NCBI GenBank assembly: GCA_950022655.1 | Contig: OX465583.1 | Location: 70,567,152 to 70,631,151, forward strand | Direction of reading: 5' to 3' | DNA length: 64,000 nt | Source: Alentia gelatinosa | Lineage: Eukaryota > Annelida > Polychaeta > Phyllodocida > Polynoidae | Shown: piece after piece, positions 1-10,306 of the stretch | Numbering within the stretch: position 1 is the stretch's first letter | Layout: each line of letters begins with the position of its first letter | The notes under the pieces: model-generated | What the model was told of the DNA's origin: nothing | Databases searched by the model: none | The model's input: only the letters and a program-made list of their open reading frames with translations | Made by a program: the position numbers and the translations under genes

Positions 1-107
1 TCTAAAACCAATCAATAGTTTGTATGTAGCCAACACTAGTGTCAGTTAACTGCATGGCAACAAACAAGAAAAAAGATTATTTACACTGTGTTTGAGCTGT
101 AAGGACG

Positions 108-841
108 TATTTAACAGACGTATTTACCTAAATAAGCAATAACTATTTTTACAGAGGGATTTGCAGTACCTAAATAACCAATAAGGTATTTAACAGAGGG
201 ATTTACTGTACCAAAATAACCATCACGTATCCCACAGAGGGATTTACTGTACCTGAATATCCAATAATGTATTTAACAGAGGGATTTACTGTACCTGAAT
301 ATCCAATAACGTATTTAACAGAGGGATTTACTGTACCTAATTAACCAATAACATATCTAACAGAGAGATTTACTGTACCTAAATAATCAATAATGTATTT
401 AACAGAGGAATTTACTGTACCTAAATAACCAATAACATATTTTGATAGAGGGATTTACGGTAACCAATAACGTATTTAAAAGAGGGATTTATGGTACCTA
501 AATAGCCAATAACATATTTAACAGAGGGATTTATTGTACCTAATTAACCAATAACATATCTAACAAAGAGATTTACTGTACCTAAATAACCAATAATGTA
601 TTTAACAGAGGGATTTACTGTACCTAAATAACCAATACCATATTTTAACAGAGGGATTTACGGTAACCAATAACGTATTTAAAAGAGGGATTTATGGTAC
701 CTAAAAAAACAATAACGTATTTGAAAGAGGGATTTATTTTATCAAATTAACCAATGATGTATTTAACAGAGGCATTTATTGTACCAAAATAGCCAATAAC
801 GTATTTAACAGAGGGATTTACTGTACCTAAATAACCAACAA
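108..841. repeat. Tandem array, 42-bp unit
   Basis: About 17 imperfect copies of a unit that reads roughly ATTTAACAGAGGGATTTACT followed by a CCTAAATAACCAATAA-type segment. Successive GATTTACT words at 241 and 283 give a period of 42. Copies diverge by point changes and small indels, with some shortened units (around 440-480 and 640-690). No open frame is maintained, so it is a non-coding minisatellite. Confidence 0.9.
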
Positions 842-1905
842 CCAAGTCTGAACCCTCAGGCCCTTACAAAAAATAGTAATAGACAGGGAAAGGCACCAAT
901 TTCAACCCTGAAGCTAGTAGACTAAAAGGAAAAAAGAATAAATTCAAATATTACCACGCGGCTTAAGCAGACACGGTACTGCTTACAATGCGCATGCGTA
1001 TGCAGTGCTGGCGCCGACACGGTTCATTGATTCAGGCTCCAATGTTGATGCTGTTTCCATGCCAACTGTTTTCCGTTGCTGAATAATAAACAACTGTCAA
1101 TAATTGAATGGATCACAAGATCTTATATGACCTAATTTTCAGCTCGTGTGTGGAAAGTAAAGGTGGGCACGAATGGTTCCAACCTGAAGGTGTATGTGTG
1201 TATGTGTAGGGGTGGGGGTGGGGGTAGGGAGTAGGGTGCAAGGAGGGGTGAGGGCGAGGGTTAGGGCGAGGTCGCTTGAGGTAGAAGGGTATTCCCCTAA
1301 GAGGAGCACTCACCTTATTGTGAAGAAAGCATTTGCTTGCATCCATTTATGAGGATTAAAGCATGCTCAATGGTGTCTGAAATTAGAATATTATGCCGGA
1401 GTAAAAACGCTCTTCTGAATTCGTCGTGGCTACGTACGTAACGTTCACGTAGTTCCTTAAATTGCCCTTACCATTATTACGCATCTATTTTAAAATCAAA
1501 TCATAAATATAAAATAAAATATTATCACACAATTAATTCCTAACCAAGACCAGACTTCACCCAGCGATAACAATATGAAATAAAAGGAACTTACTTGAGT
1601 TAAAACTTTGTAAATTTGGACACATTTATTCAGGGATACCTGGAAATACAAATGGGAAGTATTCAGACATTCAAATAGGTAAATGTAACTAGGCCAGGTA
1701 TGCTTTATGGTTGTTAAAGGGGTGGTGGAGAGAATGTCAGAGGGTGACAGACGGGTGAGGCTGCTACTTTCACGAGACCCTTGTTCGGTAGTTACCACTG
1801 CAATCTAGTGGGTTATATTTAGACCGACAGGCAGGGCTCTACTACCAGCCATACCCTACCAGCATCTCTCACAGCTAAGAGTTACAATACCTCACTGGAA
1901 TTATA
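842..1905. other. Unassigned sequence with a G-rich patch
   Basis: No gene or repeat family is recognised here. At about 1205-1275 the plus strand is strongly G-rich (GGGGTGGGGGTGGGGGTAGG type) and could form a G-quadruplex. Around 985-1020 there is a CpG-containing patch with TGCGCATGCG, resembling an NRF-1 site, but nothing else supports a promoter. Open frames on the minus strand at 1113-1346 and 1496-1798 show no family features. Confidence 0.4.
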
Positions 1906-2051
1906 TAGACTGGCCCCAGTCCCTGTATCCCTTCACCTACCCTACCCCTCCTCTCCTCGATACAGGCTCCTGGGCCAGTCACACTGCAACAAAGTTAATC
2001 TTAGTTTAGTTTAATCATGAATGTTCATAATCAAAGACTTGAGCAAGTCTA
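1906..2051. mobile_element. Family A MITE (TAGAC...GTCTA), copy 1
   Basis: A short non-autonomous element bounded by TAGACTGG and CAAGTCTA. Its body carries the two family hallmarks: a CCAGTCCCTGTATCC-type end, and an end reading TCATAATCAAAGACTTGAGC. The flanks GGAATTATA and AGAATTATA match at 8 of 9 bases, consistent with a 9-bp target-site duplication. No coding capacity. Confidence 0.8.
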
Positions 2052-2063
2052 AGAATTATATAT

Positions 2064-2325
2064 TATCTTAGCCTGATATAAATGTCCATAGGATTAACAT
2101 TAGGAGCCCGTTCTCAACAGGCATGTGAGTACGGTAAGTCATACTCAACGGGTGATGAATTGATATATCCAAGCTGAGATAAAATCAGAAACATATTCGC
2201 GTTTGGTCTGCGCCCCCCTCAAGCGATCTCGTTTGAAGCGCTTTGGAATATTCACTTGCCTAGTTAATATTACTGCGCGCTCCAAACTCGAGGCATAAGG
2301 GGGACACAGACCAAACACTCACCAA
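2064..2325. mobile_element. Two-hairpin foldback, subfamily B1, copy 1
   Basis: The first hairpin is bounded by TATCTTAGCCTG and its imperfect complement GCTGAGATA, with CTCAACAGGC and CTCAACGGG inside. The second has outer arms GTTTGGTCTG and CAGACCAAAC, inner arms around CTCGTTTGAAGCGC and GCGCTCCAAACTCGAG, and a central ATTCACTTGCC-TAG-TTAATATT core. Same architecture as the copies at 39928, 30381 and 63341. Confidence 0.75.
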
Positions 2326-2337
2326 TTTCTTTCTTAG

Positions 2338-2510
2338 AACTGGATCGAGAATAATATCGATAAACAATACTCCATGAGTTTGGCAGCATAGTCATTGTCA
2401 TCAAGGTGAAGTGGAGTGAAGATCACAGCACATCGAAATGAGTGGAGTTTTGTTCATTTTATAATTTGAGTAAGGTTCTGGATTTGGATAACCCTATTCA
2501 TGGACATTGA
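2338..2510. mobile_element. Degenerate foldback hairpin, subfamily B6
   Basis: Arms containing AACAATACTCCATGAGTTTG and AATGAGTGGAGTTTTGTT pair imperfectly around a centre with AAGGTGAAGTGGAGTGAAG. The closest relative is the clean hairpin at 4748-4867. Degenerate, so boundaries are approximate. Confidence 0.5.
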
Positions 2511-3262
2511 ATAGCTTGACAATATGAGAATAATTCAAATTTCTTGGAGACTTACACATCTACATGTTGATGTCTACTTTCTCAAATACTGGCCGCTGAT
2601 TGGCCAGACGATCATGACGTCTTCTCGGAGCCTGGCATAGTATTGAAGCTTAACGTGGGTGATCATTGCATTCATTCATTTTCTCGAATCTTGTTTAAAC
2701 CATTTGGAGTTATTCCATCACTCATTGATATGTTACGCAGCATGTTGCCCAGCTAGATTAACCCTGAGACTACCATTGTAAAAGGAATTGTTAACAATGC
2801 GTTTGAGAGAGAGAATGAGAAAGACGTAATAAAAACAAAGCATGTTGTAACTCTTTCCAAAACTGTACATCTGATTTGTTTATGCATCATATAGATAATG
2901 GAGTAAGTGTAACAAACTCAAAATATTCAGTTAATTTGAGTTTCAATAAAAATTTCTTTATATGGCATGCATTATAAGAGTTGAGTAAAGTCTCTGCAAA
3001 TTTGTTATCCAACTATGGAGTTTCTCGTCAACCCCAACGGAACAACAAAAAACTAAAACCACAAAATTTCCGCAGGCACGCAAAATCAACCCACGGACTT
3101 GCGGGTTCCTGGTCAAGGCTGGATGTCCGGAATCTAGGTCAAATTGCCATCCCTTGGGAATCTGCTTATAACTGCACTGATATGTCCCAGATACTGAACA
3201 CGGATTATAGGTGTGTAGCGTGTTGAGTAGATCCTATATAGGAATATATATATATATTACTA
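2511..3262. other. Unassigned AT-rich sequence
   Basis: Nothing recognisable on either strand. An 81-codon open frame at 2981-3226 has no family features or splice context and is treated as chance. Confidence 0.4.
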
Positions 3263-3553
3263 CAGAGGAAACCTATGAAAGTTCAGGGTCAGAGCTCGTA
3301 TCCCATCGAGATTAATCGTGTAGTAATTCACATGGCGAAGCTGCGTGAATTACGTAGCGATTCAAACGAGATTAGCTCGAGCTCTGACCTAAAACTTGAA
3401 TAGGTTTCTGAATTTATCTCACCCTTCACATTGACTAAGGGCTAACCTTTGTGACATAACCCCCATTGGATATTTTTCCTAAGTATCTCATGGGCGTTGG
3501 ATATGAGTTCCCAATGTTAAGACTATGGAGAAAAAATACCAGGGGTTAGATAA
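3263..3553 (+). mobile_element. Two-hairpin foldback, subfamily B2, copy 1
   Basis: Starts AGAGGAAACCTATGAAAGT. A first hairpin pairs GGGTCAGAGCTCG with CGAGCTCTGACC around the core TTCACATGGCGAAGCTGCG. It is followed by AATAGGTTTCTGAATTTATC and a second hairpin bounded by TTATCTCACCC and GGGGTTAGATAAAT. Five more copies occur in both orientations at 5208, 26955, 30645, 33858 and 40206. Confidence 0.85.
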
Positions 3554-3567
3554 ATATATATGTAGAT

Positions 3568-3670
3568 ATTCACTGGTTTCAGATAGAAGCGGCTGTATGC
3601 TCCGAGGAGTTGCTGCATGGTAATATCTGAGCACATGCGAGGATATTGCCAGAGTAAACTCTGAGGGTTA
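3568..3670. repeat. Subfamily B4 hairpin fragment
   Basis: Contains ACTGGTTTCAGAT, a GCTGTATGCTCCGAGGAGTT arm and a centre with AATATCTGAGCACATGCGAGG. Matches the better-preserved hairpin at 14878-15010, which also sits beside the same minisatellite in the opposite orientation. Confidence 0.55.
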
Positions 3671-3675
3671 TACAA

Positions 3676-3935
3676 CCGCTATACAACATACCCGTATGCT
3701 CCATACACACTACCTATGTGTTTTTTATGGACACTTTGTATTAGATGGATATATCTGTATGCTCCGTGTATGGTGATAAACACTCCCTCTGTGTTTTCTA
3801 TGGACACTTTGTTTTTAGATGGATATATCTGTATGCTCCGGGTATGGTGATACACACTTCTTATGTATTTTCTATAGACACTTGTATTAGGTAGATATAT
3901 CTGTATGCTCCGGTTATACACACTCCCTATGTGTT
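3676..3935. repeat. Minisatellite K, about 75-bp unit
   Basis: Three to four copies of a unit with TGGACACTTTGTATTAGATG, GATATATCTGTATGCTCCG and CACTCCCTATGTGTTTTCTA. The same unit is present in reverse complement at 14392-14755. The 80-codon frame across it is a by-product of the repeat. Confidence 0.85.
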
Positions 3936-3939
3936 TTTT

Positions 3940-4532
3940 GGGTTTTTTCTATTCACATATAATTCACCTTAAAGTAGGTGGTCTTCCATTATAGGATAAC
4001 ATATTCGGACTATGACACAAGGGTTCAAAAATGATTATCCAGGTCATACAAATATTACCTGAAAAGTTGACACATATTATGGATAGAAAACTTTAAACAG
4101 CGAATTGACAACATAGTGCCCAGAAATAATAGGGCAATTCAATCATAGCACATAAAGTACACATACAGATACCTTGACACTTTGTATTAGATGGATAATA
4201 ATTACATATATTGAATATGATAGACTGCCCGAGGTTTGCACCACTGACCTACACTCTCTAGCACGGTTTTAGCACCCCCTGAGGGGAGTTTGAAGCCCTG
4301 GAGACACACACACACAGACACTGACACACCCCTCGGGGCCCGCTCCTTGCCTGTATCACCTGAGAACACACCTGGTCACACCTGGCCGCTCCCGGCTCGT
4401 GGACGCGACGCTCGCTCCCTGCACGCGCCATGCCCGTGCGGGACCCGTCCCCCACACACACTACCACACACACACGCGCACGCCTCCCCGTATAACAGCC
4501 ACACACGCATCCCTAGACTGGCACTAGTCCCA
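3940..4532. other. Unassigned; CA-rich and CpG-containing patch
   Basis: 3940-4250 is AT-rich with nothing recognised. 4295-4510 contains short CA runs and an unusually CpG-rich stretch (CACGCGCCATGCCCGTGCGG). Open frames there, at 4290-4652 plus and 4258-4506 minus, are compositional and mutually contradictory, so no gene is called. Confidence 0.4.
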
Positions 4533-4867
4533 GTATCTCACCCCTGGTACAAGTTTGGCCATAGGAATAACATTAGAAAAAAAATACTCAACGATCACCC
4601 CCGTAAAATGACAATACTATGCCACGGCCGTGGCGTAGTGAATGTGAGATGACGTCATATGAATTTGCTAAGTATAATCTGATTATTCTGATATTGTGAT
4701 GCTATTTAATGTCATAGAAAGGGGTGAGATAAATCCAGAACCGCACTCGAATCGTAAAATAGACAATACTCCACTTGTTTGGATGTCCCATAATCGTCAC
4801 TTTGCTTCGCCTCGATGACGATTGCAGCACATCCAAACTCGTGGAGTATTGTGTATTTATACGATTC
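4533..4867. mobile_element. Two-hairpin foldback, subfamily B6
   Basis: One hairpin is bounded by TATCTCACCCCTGG and AAAGGGGTGAGATAAAT and has an inner CACGGCCGTGG palindrome. The second, 4748-4867, has long arms GACAATACTCCAC and GTGGAGTATTGT with CGTCACTTTGCTTCGCCTCG at its centre. This is the superfamily architecture with arms unrelated to B1 or B2. Confidence 0.75.
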
Positions 4868-4879
4868 TTGATGCAGTTC

Positions 4880-5160
4880 TATATAGTATCACTCCACCTA
4901 CCCCACCCCTCCTCACCGTGATACAGACTTCAGTCCCTGTATCACTCCACCTACCCCACCCTAGACTTGCTCAAGTCTTTGATTATGAGCGTTCATTAAA
5001 TGATTTAACCCAATCATAATAAAGAAATTAAAAAAAAATTAATTTCTGATGAAAATACGGACAAACTCATGAGGCAATTTATTTTTATAATAAAACAATC
5101 AGAATAAAGGTCATTATAGTATGTATCCTTCTCTGAATGGCCCATGAATCAAAGACTTGT
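4880..5160. mobile_element. Family A fragments
   Basis: A GATACAGACTTCAGTCCCTG-type end is followed by TAGACTTGCTCAAGTCTTTG at 4962 and then GGCCCATGAATCAAAGACTTG. This is a rearranged or truncated family A copy, with the same extended internal part also present at 29003-29130. Confidence 0.6.
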
Positions 5161-5207
5161 CCACTATGAACAGAATCGCCTGTTTATGTCCCCCCAGTCG
5201 CTCCCTT

Positions 5208-5502
5208 TATCTCACCCCAGATATTTTTTTCTCCATACACTTAACATTGGAAACTCGTATCTAACACCCATTAGATATTTAGGACATATATCCAATGGGG
5301 GTTAATGTCACAAATGTTAGCCCATTAGTCAATATTAAGGGTGAGATAAATTCAGAAACCCATTCAAGTTTAGGGTCAGAGCTCGATCCCATCTCATTTG
5401 AATCACATAGCAATTCACGCGGCTTCGCCTTGTGAATTACTACGTGATTCAAACTCGATGGGATACGAGCTCAGACCCTAAACTTTCATAGGTTTCCTCT
5501 AT
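5208..5502 (-). mobile_element. Two-hairpin foldback, subfamily B2, copy 2
   Basis: Reverse orientation of the 3263 copy: TTATCTCACCCCAG, TTAACATTGGAAACTCGTAT, AAGGGTGAGATAAATTCAGA, then the second hairpin with core TTCACGCGGCTTCGCCTTG, ending AGGTTTCCTCTATA. Confidence 0.85.
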
Positions 5503-5767
5503 AGTAACCCTACACATCCTCGTACTCCTCCCCTCCTTTCCTCCAGTTTTTGATTGAGATCAAAGTGATAGGGTATCAATCTCCAAGCAGATATCCTGAC
5601 CAGTAGCCAGGATATCTGTATGGAGAGTGTTGGGAATACAGCGCCAGAAATTCAACATCCTTACCGATTGTACTAGTCCCTGTATCACAGCGAGGAGGGT
5701 AGCCATAGTATGCATAGTGATACAGGCTTCAGTCCCTTTATCCCTCCACCTACCCACCCCTCCTCTC
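5503..5767. other. Degenerate repeat debris
   Basis: Contains pieces also seen at 29170-29300 (CTACTCCTCCCCTCC, TGATTGAGATCAA), at 21170-21240 (ATCAATCTCCAAGCAGATA) and of family A (TGATACAGGCTTCAGTCCC). No gene is seen. Confidence 0.5.
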
Positions 5768-5983
5768 CTTGATAAATACTGGACCCGTAACCAATTTGAC
5801 CTGTAAAATACTCGACGCATAACAAACTCGACCCGTTTTACGAATTCAACATCTAACGAACTCGACCCGTTTTAAATCTTCCCCTCTCAAGTATGTCAAC
5901 TGTGTATAAATACTATATTTAGGAGTAAGTATGTTATCTTGACCTCAAGTTTGGTCTTCTCTGGGGAAGAAAAATAAAGACAG

Positions 5984-6027
5984 GACACCCTACCCTTAAC
6001 CGTATCCCTAACCCTATCCCCAACCCT
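5984..6027. repeat. Telomere-like CCCTAA tract 1
   Basis: Short degenerate run of CCCTAACCCTATCCCCAACC words inside the family T element. The plus strand is the C-rich strand. Confidence 0.7.
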
Positions 6028-6264
6028 AAAAAACATTGATAGTTTCAAACAAATGATCTAGTGCCTAGTATTGTGTAACTGATTTCTTAAGTTCTGCAAG
6101 CCTCATTGAATCATCAAAGTCCCCCTTTAATCACCTAACACCCTACCTACTAACATCCATTGCAAATGAGTTGCTTATGTATCCGATTGAGTGAGCTGTA
6201 CCTGAAATTGCCTGGAAGAACTCCGTTAGGAGAATGGTCAATAAAATCTAACAAAACCCAAAAA

Positions 6265-6372
6265 AAACCTAACCCTATCCCTAATCCTAACCCTAACCCT
6301 AACCATAGCCCTAGCCCTAGCCCTAACCCTATCCCTATCCCCATCCCAAACCCTAACCCTAACCCTAAACCT
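6265..6372. repeat. Telomere-like CCCTAA tract 2
   Basis: About 17 degenerate CCCTAA units (CCCTAACCCTAACCCTAACC with CCCTAG and CCCTAT variants). This is the animal telomere-type hexamer in an interstitial position. Open frames at 6150-6405 on both strands simply translate it. Confidence 0.85.
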
Positions 6373-6558
6373 AGCTGGACTTATTTTCAATATTCGCTGG
6401 TTTAGTTGTCTAAAAGCTAACTAATCAGACCTTAACTTGTATATGGAAATGTCTTATTCATAAGTATCTTGAACGGGTCGAATTCTTCAATCGATTTCTC
6501 CAGAACGGGTGTGCTGACAACTACGGGTCGAGTTCGTTTCGAGTCAAGTTCTCCAGTA

Positions 6559-6885
6559 ACCCTCTTGACTAATACAGTTAGGAGAAGCCGCGTTTTATTG
6601 CTCTGATAACACCTAGGGAATTGGGAGAGGGTAGGGGGGTAGGAGGAGGTGTAGGGTTACATGGAGTGGCTGTGGTTATACTTTACAGGAGGTTTTGTTC
6701 CTATCGGACAAGTCTTTGATTCCTGTCCCAGTCAGGGGAAATTTATCTAATTGCATTTTTTGAATAATTTAAAGAATTTTCATAATTAAAGACTATAACT
6801 AGCCTAATTACTTTTTTTTTAAATAACTTAATGAATGTTCATAATTAAAGACCTGAGCAAGTCTAACGCATCCCAACCTCCTCCA
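6559..6885. other. Unassigned; family A end
   Basis: 6830-6866 carries ATGAATGTTCATAATTAAAG and GACCTGAGCAAGTCTAA, a family A terminus without a clear partner. The rest is not recognised. Confidence 0.45.
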
Positions 6886-7357
6886 ACTCAATCATTATCA
6901 CCTCCTGATGACCAGCTAACACAATGACTTTTCATACCCAAAGCAACACCTTCTCTCCCCAGCCTCACCCCAACCCACGATACCCTCGTACACCACATGG
7001 TATCCACCCCTACCCCTACCACTACACCCCCCTCTAGGACACCCCCCACCCACCCCACCACCCCGCCACCCCTCCCACCCGCCTGGAACAGCGCCATCTC
7101 GTGAGAACCGCGGCAATGAGCGAGGTGGGACTCCTGTAGGTTGCTGGAGGTAGTGGAGGTGGATGTGGAGGAGGAGAGAGGGAAAGCGCTGGATTGGTGG
7201 GAGAGAAGCAGGTATCATCACTGACTGAGAGAGAAGGAGAGAGTCCGGGATCCTCCCATGGATGTGTAAGGTAGGAGGGGCGTGACTTTAGAGTGTGTGG
7301 AGTGCCACCTCCACGGCTTCCCCTGGAGGATCTAGCACAGCGATGCGGTCACTGCAG
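6886..7357. other. GC-rich low-complexity region
   Basis: C-rich on the plus strand to about 7085, then G-rich. CACCTTCTCTCCCCAG at about 6949 is a good acceptor-like tract, and the C-rich sequence after it is open in several frames (proline-rich). Because all frames are open for compositional reasons, no exon is called. Confidence 0.4.
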
Positions 7358-7438
7358 CCACTGGAGGAGGAGGTGGGGCCGGCTGGAGGAGCATGTACGT
7401 GACGGGGATGGGATGGAGCACGTAGGAGGAACAGACAG
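7358..7438 (+). CDS. Candidate internal exon, unknown protein
   Basis: An 81-base segment follows CGGTCACTGCAG and ends at ACAGACAG before GTGAGTGG, a consensus donor. One frame is open through it, reading HWRRRWGRLEEHVRDGDG and on to GTD, with two bases left over for the next exon. The same frame is open further upstream to about 7268, so the acceptor choice is uncertain. The other two frames contain stops. No protein family is recognised. The region is GC-rich, which makes an open frame less informative. Confidence 0.22.
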
Positions 7439-7486
7439 GTGAGTGGAGGAGAGGCTACCGGACCCTGGAGAAGGGGTGGGCGTGGG

Positions 7487-7506
7487 CGGGGGGGGGGGGG
7501 GGGGTC
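7487..7506. repeat. Poly-G tract
   Basis: Interrupted run of G (GGGCGGGGGGGGG type), potential quadruplex. Other long homopolymer G or C runs are at about 46600, 53180 and 60447. Confidence 0.9.
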
Positions 7507-7734
7507 CCTCGGCCAATTCTTATGCAGCCGTCATGCTTCGGTGTTGCTGTATTGGGCACATAGCTATTGTGCTATGGAAGCAGCCATCTTGCCCCACTCT
7601 TTACCATCCAAAACATGAGGTGGCAAGATCAATTATCAATGGATTTTATCCCAAATTATTTTTGGGGGGTTTGCCATGGATGAATTGTATCCGTATCTCA
7701 ATGCTATAGATTATAACAAGGGATAACAGTAATT

Positions 7735-7890
7735 GTCAAATGGTCAAATGGTCAAAGAGAGCACGGCTGATATTGACGACCTGGATTTCCTAGCTGGGTG
7801 CTGAAAGGAATAACGTAGTTCATTGTTCTATTCATAGCATCACTTTGACAGATCTGATTGGTTTCAGCGAATACACACTAGACAGCCCTC
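7735..7890 (+). repeat. Dispersed repeat W, copy 1
   Basis: Contains GTCAAAGAGAGCACGGCTGA, CATTGTTCTATTCATAGCAT and GATCTGATTGGTTTC. The same words occur in reverse complement at 21590-21690, so this is a dispersed repeat of unknown class. Confidence 0.65.
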
Positions 7891-8091
7891 TTTATTTAGC
7901 GTCAGGGTACAAGATGGCCACTTCAACGACACAATATCAATGTTCCCTATACAGCGGGACTCTGGCGGGAGTGTTTGTTTACCTGTGTGGCTGATCCGCT
8001 TCAGTGGGTGGCTGGGATGGAGCGGGAGGTTGGAGCGTGGCTCACGGGGAGGGGATGGGTGTAAGGACGTTACGGCTCACCGCAGTCTCAC
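7891..8091. other. GC-richer unassigned stretch
   Basis: Both strands have open frames here. An acceptor-like TGTTCCCTATACAG ends at about 7960 on the plus strand. Nothing distinguishes a real exon from compositional openness. Confidence 0.3.
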
Positions 8092-8308
8092 CTGACTTTT
8101 CTTTTACTCCAGGTGTTCTCAGGTAATGTCTGTGGTGTGGGATTGCACGAGCCACCGACGACAAACTCCCATGTGTACTTGACACTGCCTCCATGTTGAG
8201 TTCTTTTTTTATTGTAAAGTCTTCAGTCAAGATCCCAATCTTATATTCCATGCCAGAGAGGATTCTGAGAAAAAGGATGGTCACTTGGATCTCTTCAAAG
8301 CCGCTCAT
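8092..8308 (-). CDS. Candidate first exon, unknown protein
   Basis: An ATG at 8308 (preceded by an out-of-frame ATG four bases upstream) opens a frame that begins MSGFEEIQVTILFLRILSG. It stays open for 72 codons to AAAGTCAG, followed by GTGAGACTGC, a strong donor. The frame would continue only 16 codons into the intron before a stop. A hydrophobic stretch lies at residues 8-18. The local GC content is higher than in the flanks. No family is recognised. No downstream partner exon of matching phase is secure, so this is tentative. Confidence 0.25.
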
Positions 8309-8770
8309 GCATGACTTTTGATATAAACTCTTTATATCGGTCTTCTGAGATACATAAATAATCTATATTCCTGGTAACCAACGATCTGAAGATGATCTAT
8401 TCAAGATTTGTGACTCAGAATATTATAATCTGAGAACCACCTGTTCATTGTAGATTATCTTGTCAAGGCATGTGATACACGAATTTATATTCCGACTAAA
8501 CAGGTAAAGGTAGATCACCAAGCCAATAGATGTGATATTGAGTCATATATGCTCATATCCCTGGTCTTCAACTGTTAGATTATCAAGCCAATAGATCGAT
8601 TTATTATAAACCCATGCAGTATATTTGATAATTACGTACTGCTGCTCCCTGTGTATTATAAATTGTAAACTGAATCTTGTTCAGTGCACTGTTATACTGA
8701 ACATGTTGAAACATCAACATTGTGTGGGCTTTCACGTAGACATGTCTTCTATGCAAATATACGGTAAGAT
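8309..8770. other. Unassigned AT-rich sequence
   Basis: Contains loosely repeated phrases (CAACTGTTAGATTATCAAGC at about 8567, with a similar phrase at about 9030; TGATATTGAGTCATATATG at about 8530 and 9000). No gene is seen. Confidence 0.4.
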
Positions 8771-8950
8771 TTTATTGATTTTGGGTATATGATAAATATA
8801 TAACGACCTACCATGGCTGTACATGCTACAAAACTCAATGGGAATTGATGTTTTTACAGAACGAGGCCCGAGGCCGAGTTCTGTAAAAACAACAATTCCT
8901 ATCTCGTTTAGTAGAATGTACAGCATGGTCAGGTCGTTCTATATAAATAC
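8771..8950. mobile_element. Foldback hairpin, subfamily L, copy 1
   Basis: Arms AACGACCTACCATGG-CTGTACATGCTAC and their complement (GTACAGCATGGTCAGGTCGTT) enclose an inner hairpin centred on GAACGAGGCCCGAGGCCGAG. A second copy is at 13800-14010. The central GAGGC-GCCGAG core matches the B superfamily. Confidence 0.75.
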
Positions 8951-9140
8951 AGGTACATATACCTGGTTGTTAACTAGTAGATTATCAAACCAATGGATGT
9001 GATATTCAGTCATATATACACCTGGTCGGCAACTGATAGATTATCAAGCCAGGGAGAGAAAGCGATAACTACGTTTTATGGGTTTTTTTTCTCAAAAATG
9101 TCTTTATTGTGATCCATTTTTTACAAGATTATTTCTGCAG

Positions 9141-9468
9141 TGTCCAGTTCTATCTCAATAAAGCGGCATTAGACTTCAGCCCATACAGAGGGCTGGTTTT
9201 CAGGTCCTGCCGACCCAAAGTTAAAGAGTACAGTTTCACATTTCAGTGGACCCATAGACAACAGAAAATGTATACATATAATAGATATACCGTTTCATGT
9301 ACTGCTGCTGAGAGGTTTCATGTTAGTACAGTTAAGAAGTCACACGAGTTAGAGTTCCCAGATTTCAAACACAAACGTAAACACTTATTTTGCAGAACTT
9401 GCATTCACCTCGATATTCTTTTGCACAATTATCAAACAGTAACGTTAGATGGTATATATACCTGGTAA
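9141..9468 (+). CDS. Candidate coding exon (109 codons), unknown protein
   Basis: A strong pyrimidine tract ending ATTATTTCTGCAG at 9140 is followed by a frame that stays open for 108 residues to a TAA at 9466-9468. It begins VQFYLNKAALDFSPYRG and includes KEYSFTFQWTHRQQ and later an FCRTC motif. One base precedes the first full codon, so it would join a phase-2 exon. The first third has balanced codon use, while the rest becomes AT-rich and lysine/histidine-rich. It could be a terminal exon or a chance frame. No domain is recognised and no poly(A) signal is seen close by. Confidence 0.28.
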
Positions 9469-9894
9469 TCCGTCCTAATGCTAATTGGATTATCTACTCA
9501 TAGTTTGAACATCAAAGTATCAGAAATAACATGATTTATCAAGGTATGATGGCACTGATACCTTGCAGACTTCCTGATACGCAAACACTGCACTGTGTCA
9601 CCTCCCCATGGAAGTGACACAGTAAAATGCTACCTTGTTGCTGTTATGCTTGGGAATTATTCAGCATTTTGCATTTTGTATGAGCTGTAGTTTTGGCACG
9701 TGGACAGACTCTAAGCGGTGCCAGATTATATAACAAGCCATAATGATTTCTCGGATGAGAAGTACGATTTGGGAGATTATCTTTCAGAATGAGAGGCAAG
9801 CTTTACATGTGGGATACTCACAGTAAACACGTCTGCCCATTCATAGAAACTACTCCCTTCAGTATTCATTATAAGAGACATATCTTTTATCTAT
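9469..9894. other. Unassigned sequence
   Basis: AT-rich with nothing recognised on either strand. Confidence 0.4.
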
Positions 9895-10306
9895 ACAGGA
9901 TTTTTTTTTTGAGCGTACTTGCATGCGCTCTATACATTGCCTGAACGTTAGAATGGCCACATATAGGCTTCCAGCATACTGCTAAAATGCTATCCCTTCA
10001 CTATATGTGTGCTACTCACTGTGATACTGGCAAAGGAGCAGGGTGCCAGTGTCTCAGGCTCTTAGGAACGTGACCTACGGACCATGACCAATTACTCAAG
10101 TCTGAAATACCTGATTGACCTATTGATGCTTGATATATTTGGATCCTAGACACAGGCAGTTGAAGAAATGCCAAGTTGACTGGTTGCAAGTGGGTTACAG
10201 AAAATGACCCATATACTGAATGTGACTCAAATCTTTCAATTGTTATTCATTTATAATTGCACGCTCTTTCATCAATCATTAACATACCATTTGCTCCTAG
10301 TGTTTT
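9895..10306 (+). repeat. Dispersed repeat N, copy 1
   Basis: About 410 bases shared with 19570-19980 and, in reverse, 32048-32420. Shared words include AAAGGAGCAGGG, GGATCCTAGA-CA-GGCAGTTGAAGA, CAAGTTGACTGG and TTGTTATTCATTTATAATTG. The start carries GCATGCGCTCTATACATTGC. Non-coding; class unknown. Confidence 0.75.

Larger units (their letters stand above)
5768..6558. mobile_element. Family T element with terminal CGACCCGT repeats
   Basis: The left end carries repeated ACTCGACCCGTTTTA words and the right end their complements (ACGGGTCGAGTTCG), so the element is flanked by inverted arrays of a short motif. A related array is at 17555-17872. Internally there is AAGTATGTTATCTTGACCTC and two tracts of telomere-like repeats. 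Confidence 0.6.

Noticed and set aside
985..1020. Promoter with NRF-1-like TGCGCATGCG
   Set aside because: A single motif with no adjacent transcribed feature on either side.
1113..1798. Minus-strand open frames of 77 and 100 codons
   Set aside because: The first is a translated low-complexity G-rich patch. The second has no acceptor of quality and turns into AT-rich sequence.
6265..6372. A true chromosome end
   Set aside because: The CCCTAA tract is degenerate and flanked by kilobases of ordinary sequence on both sides.
6950..7122. Proline-rich exon after CTTCTCTCCCCAG
   Set aside because: Three frames are open only because the strand is C-rich. No donor of good quality and no frame preference.
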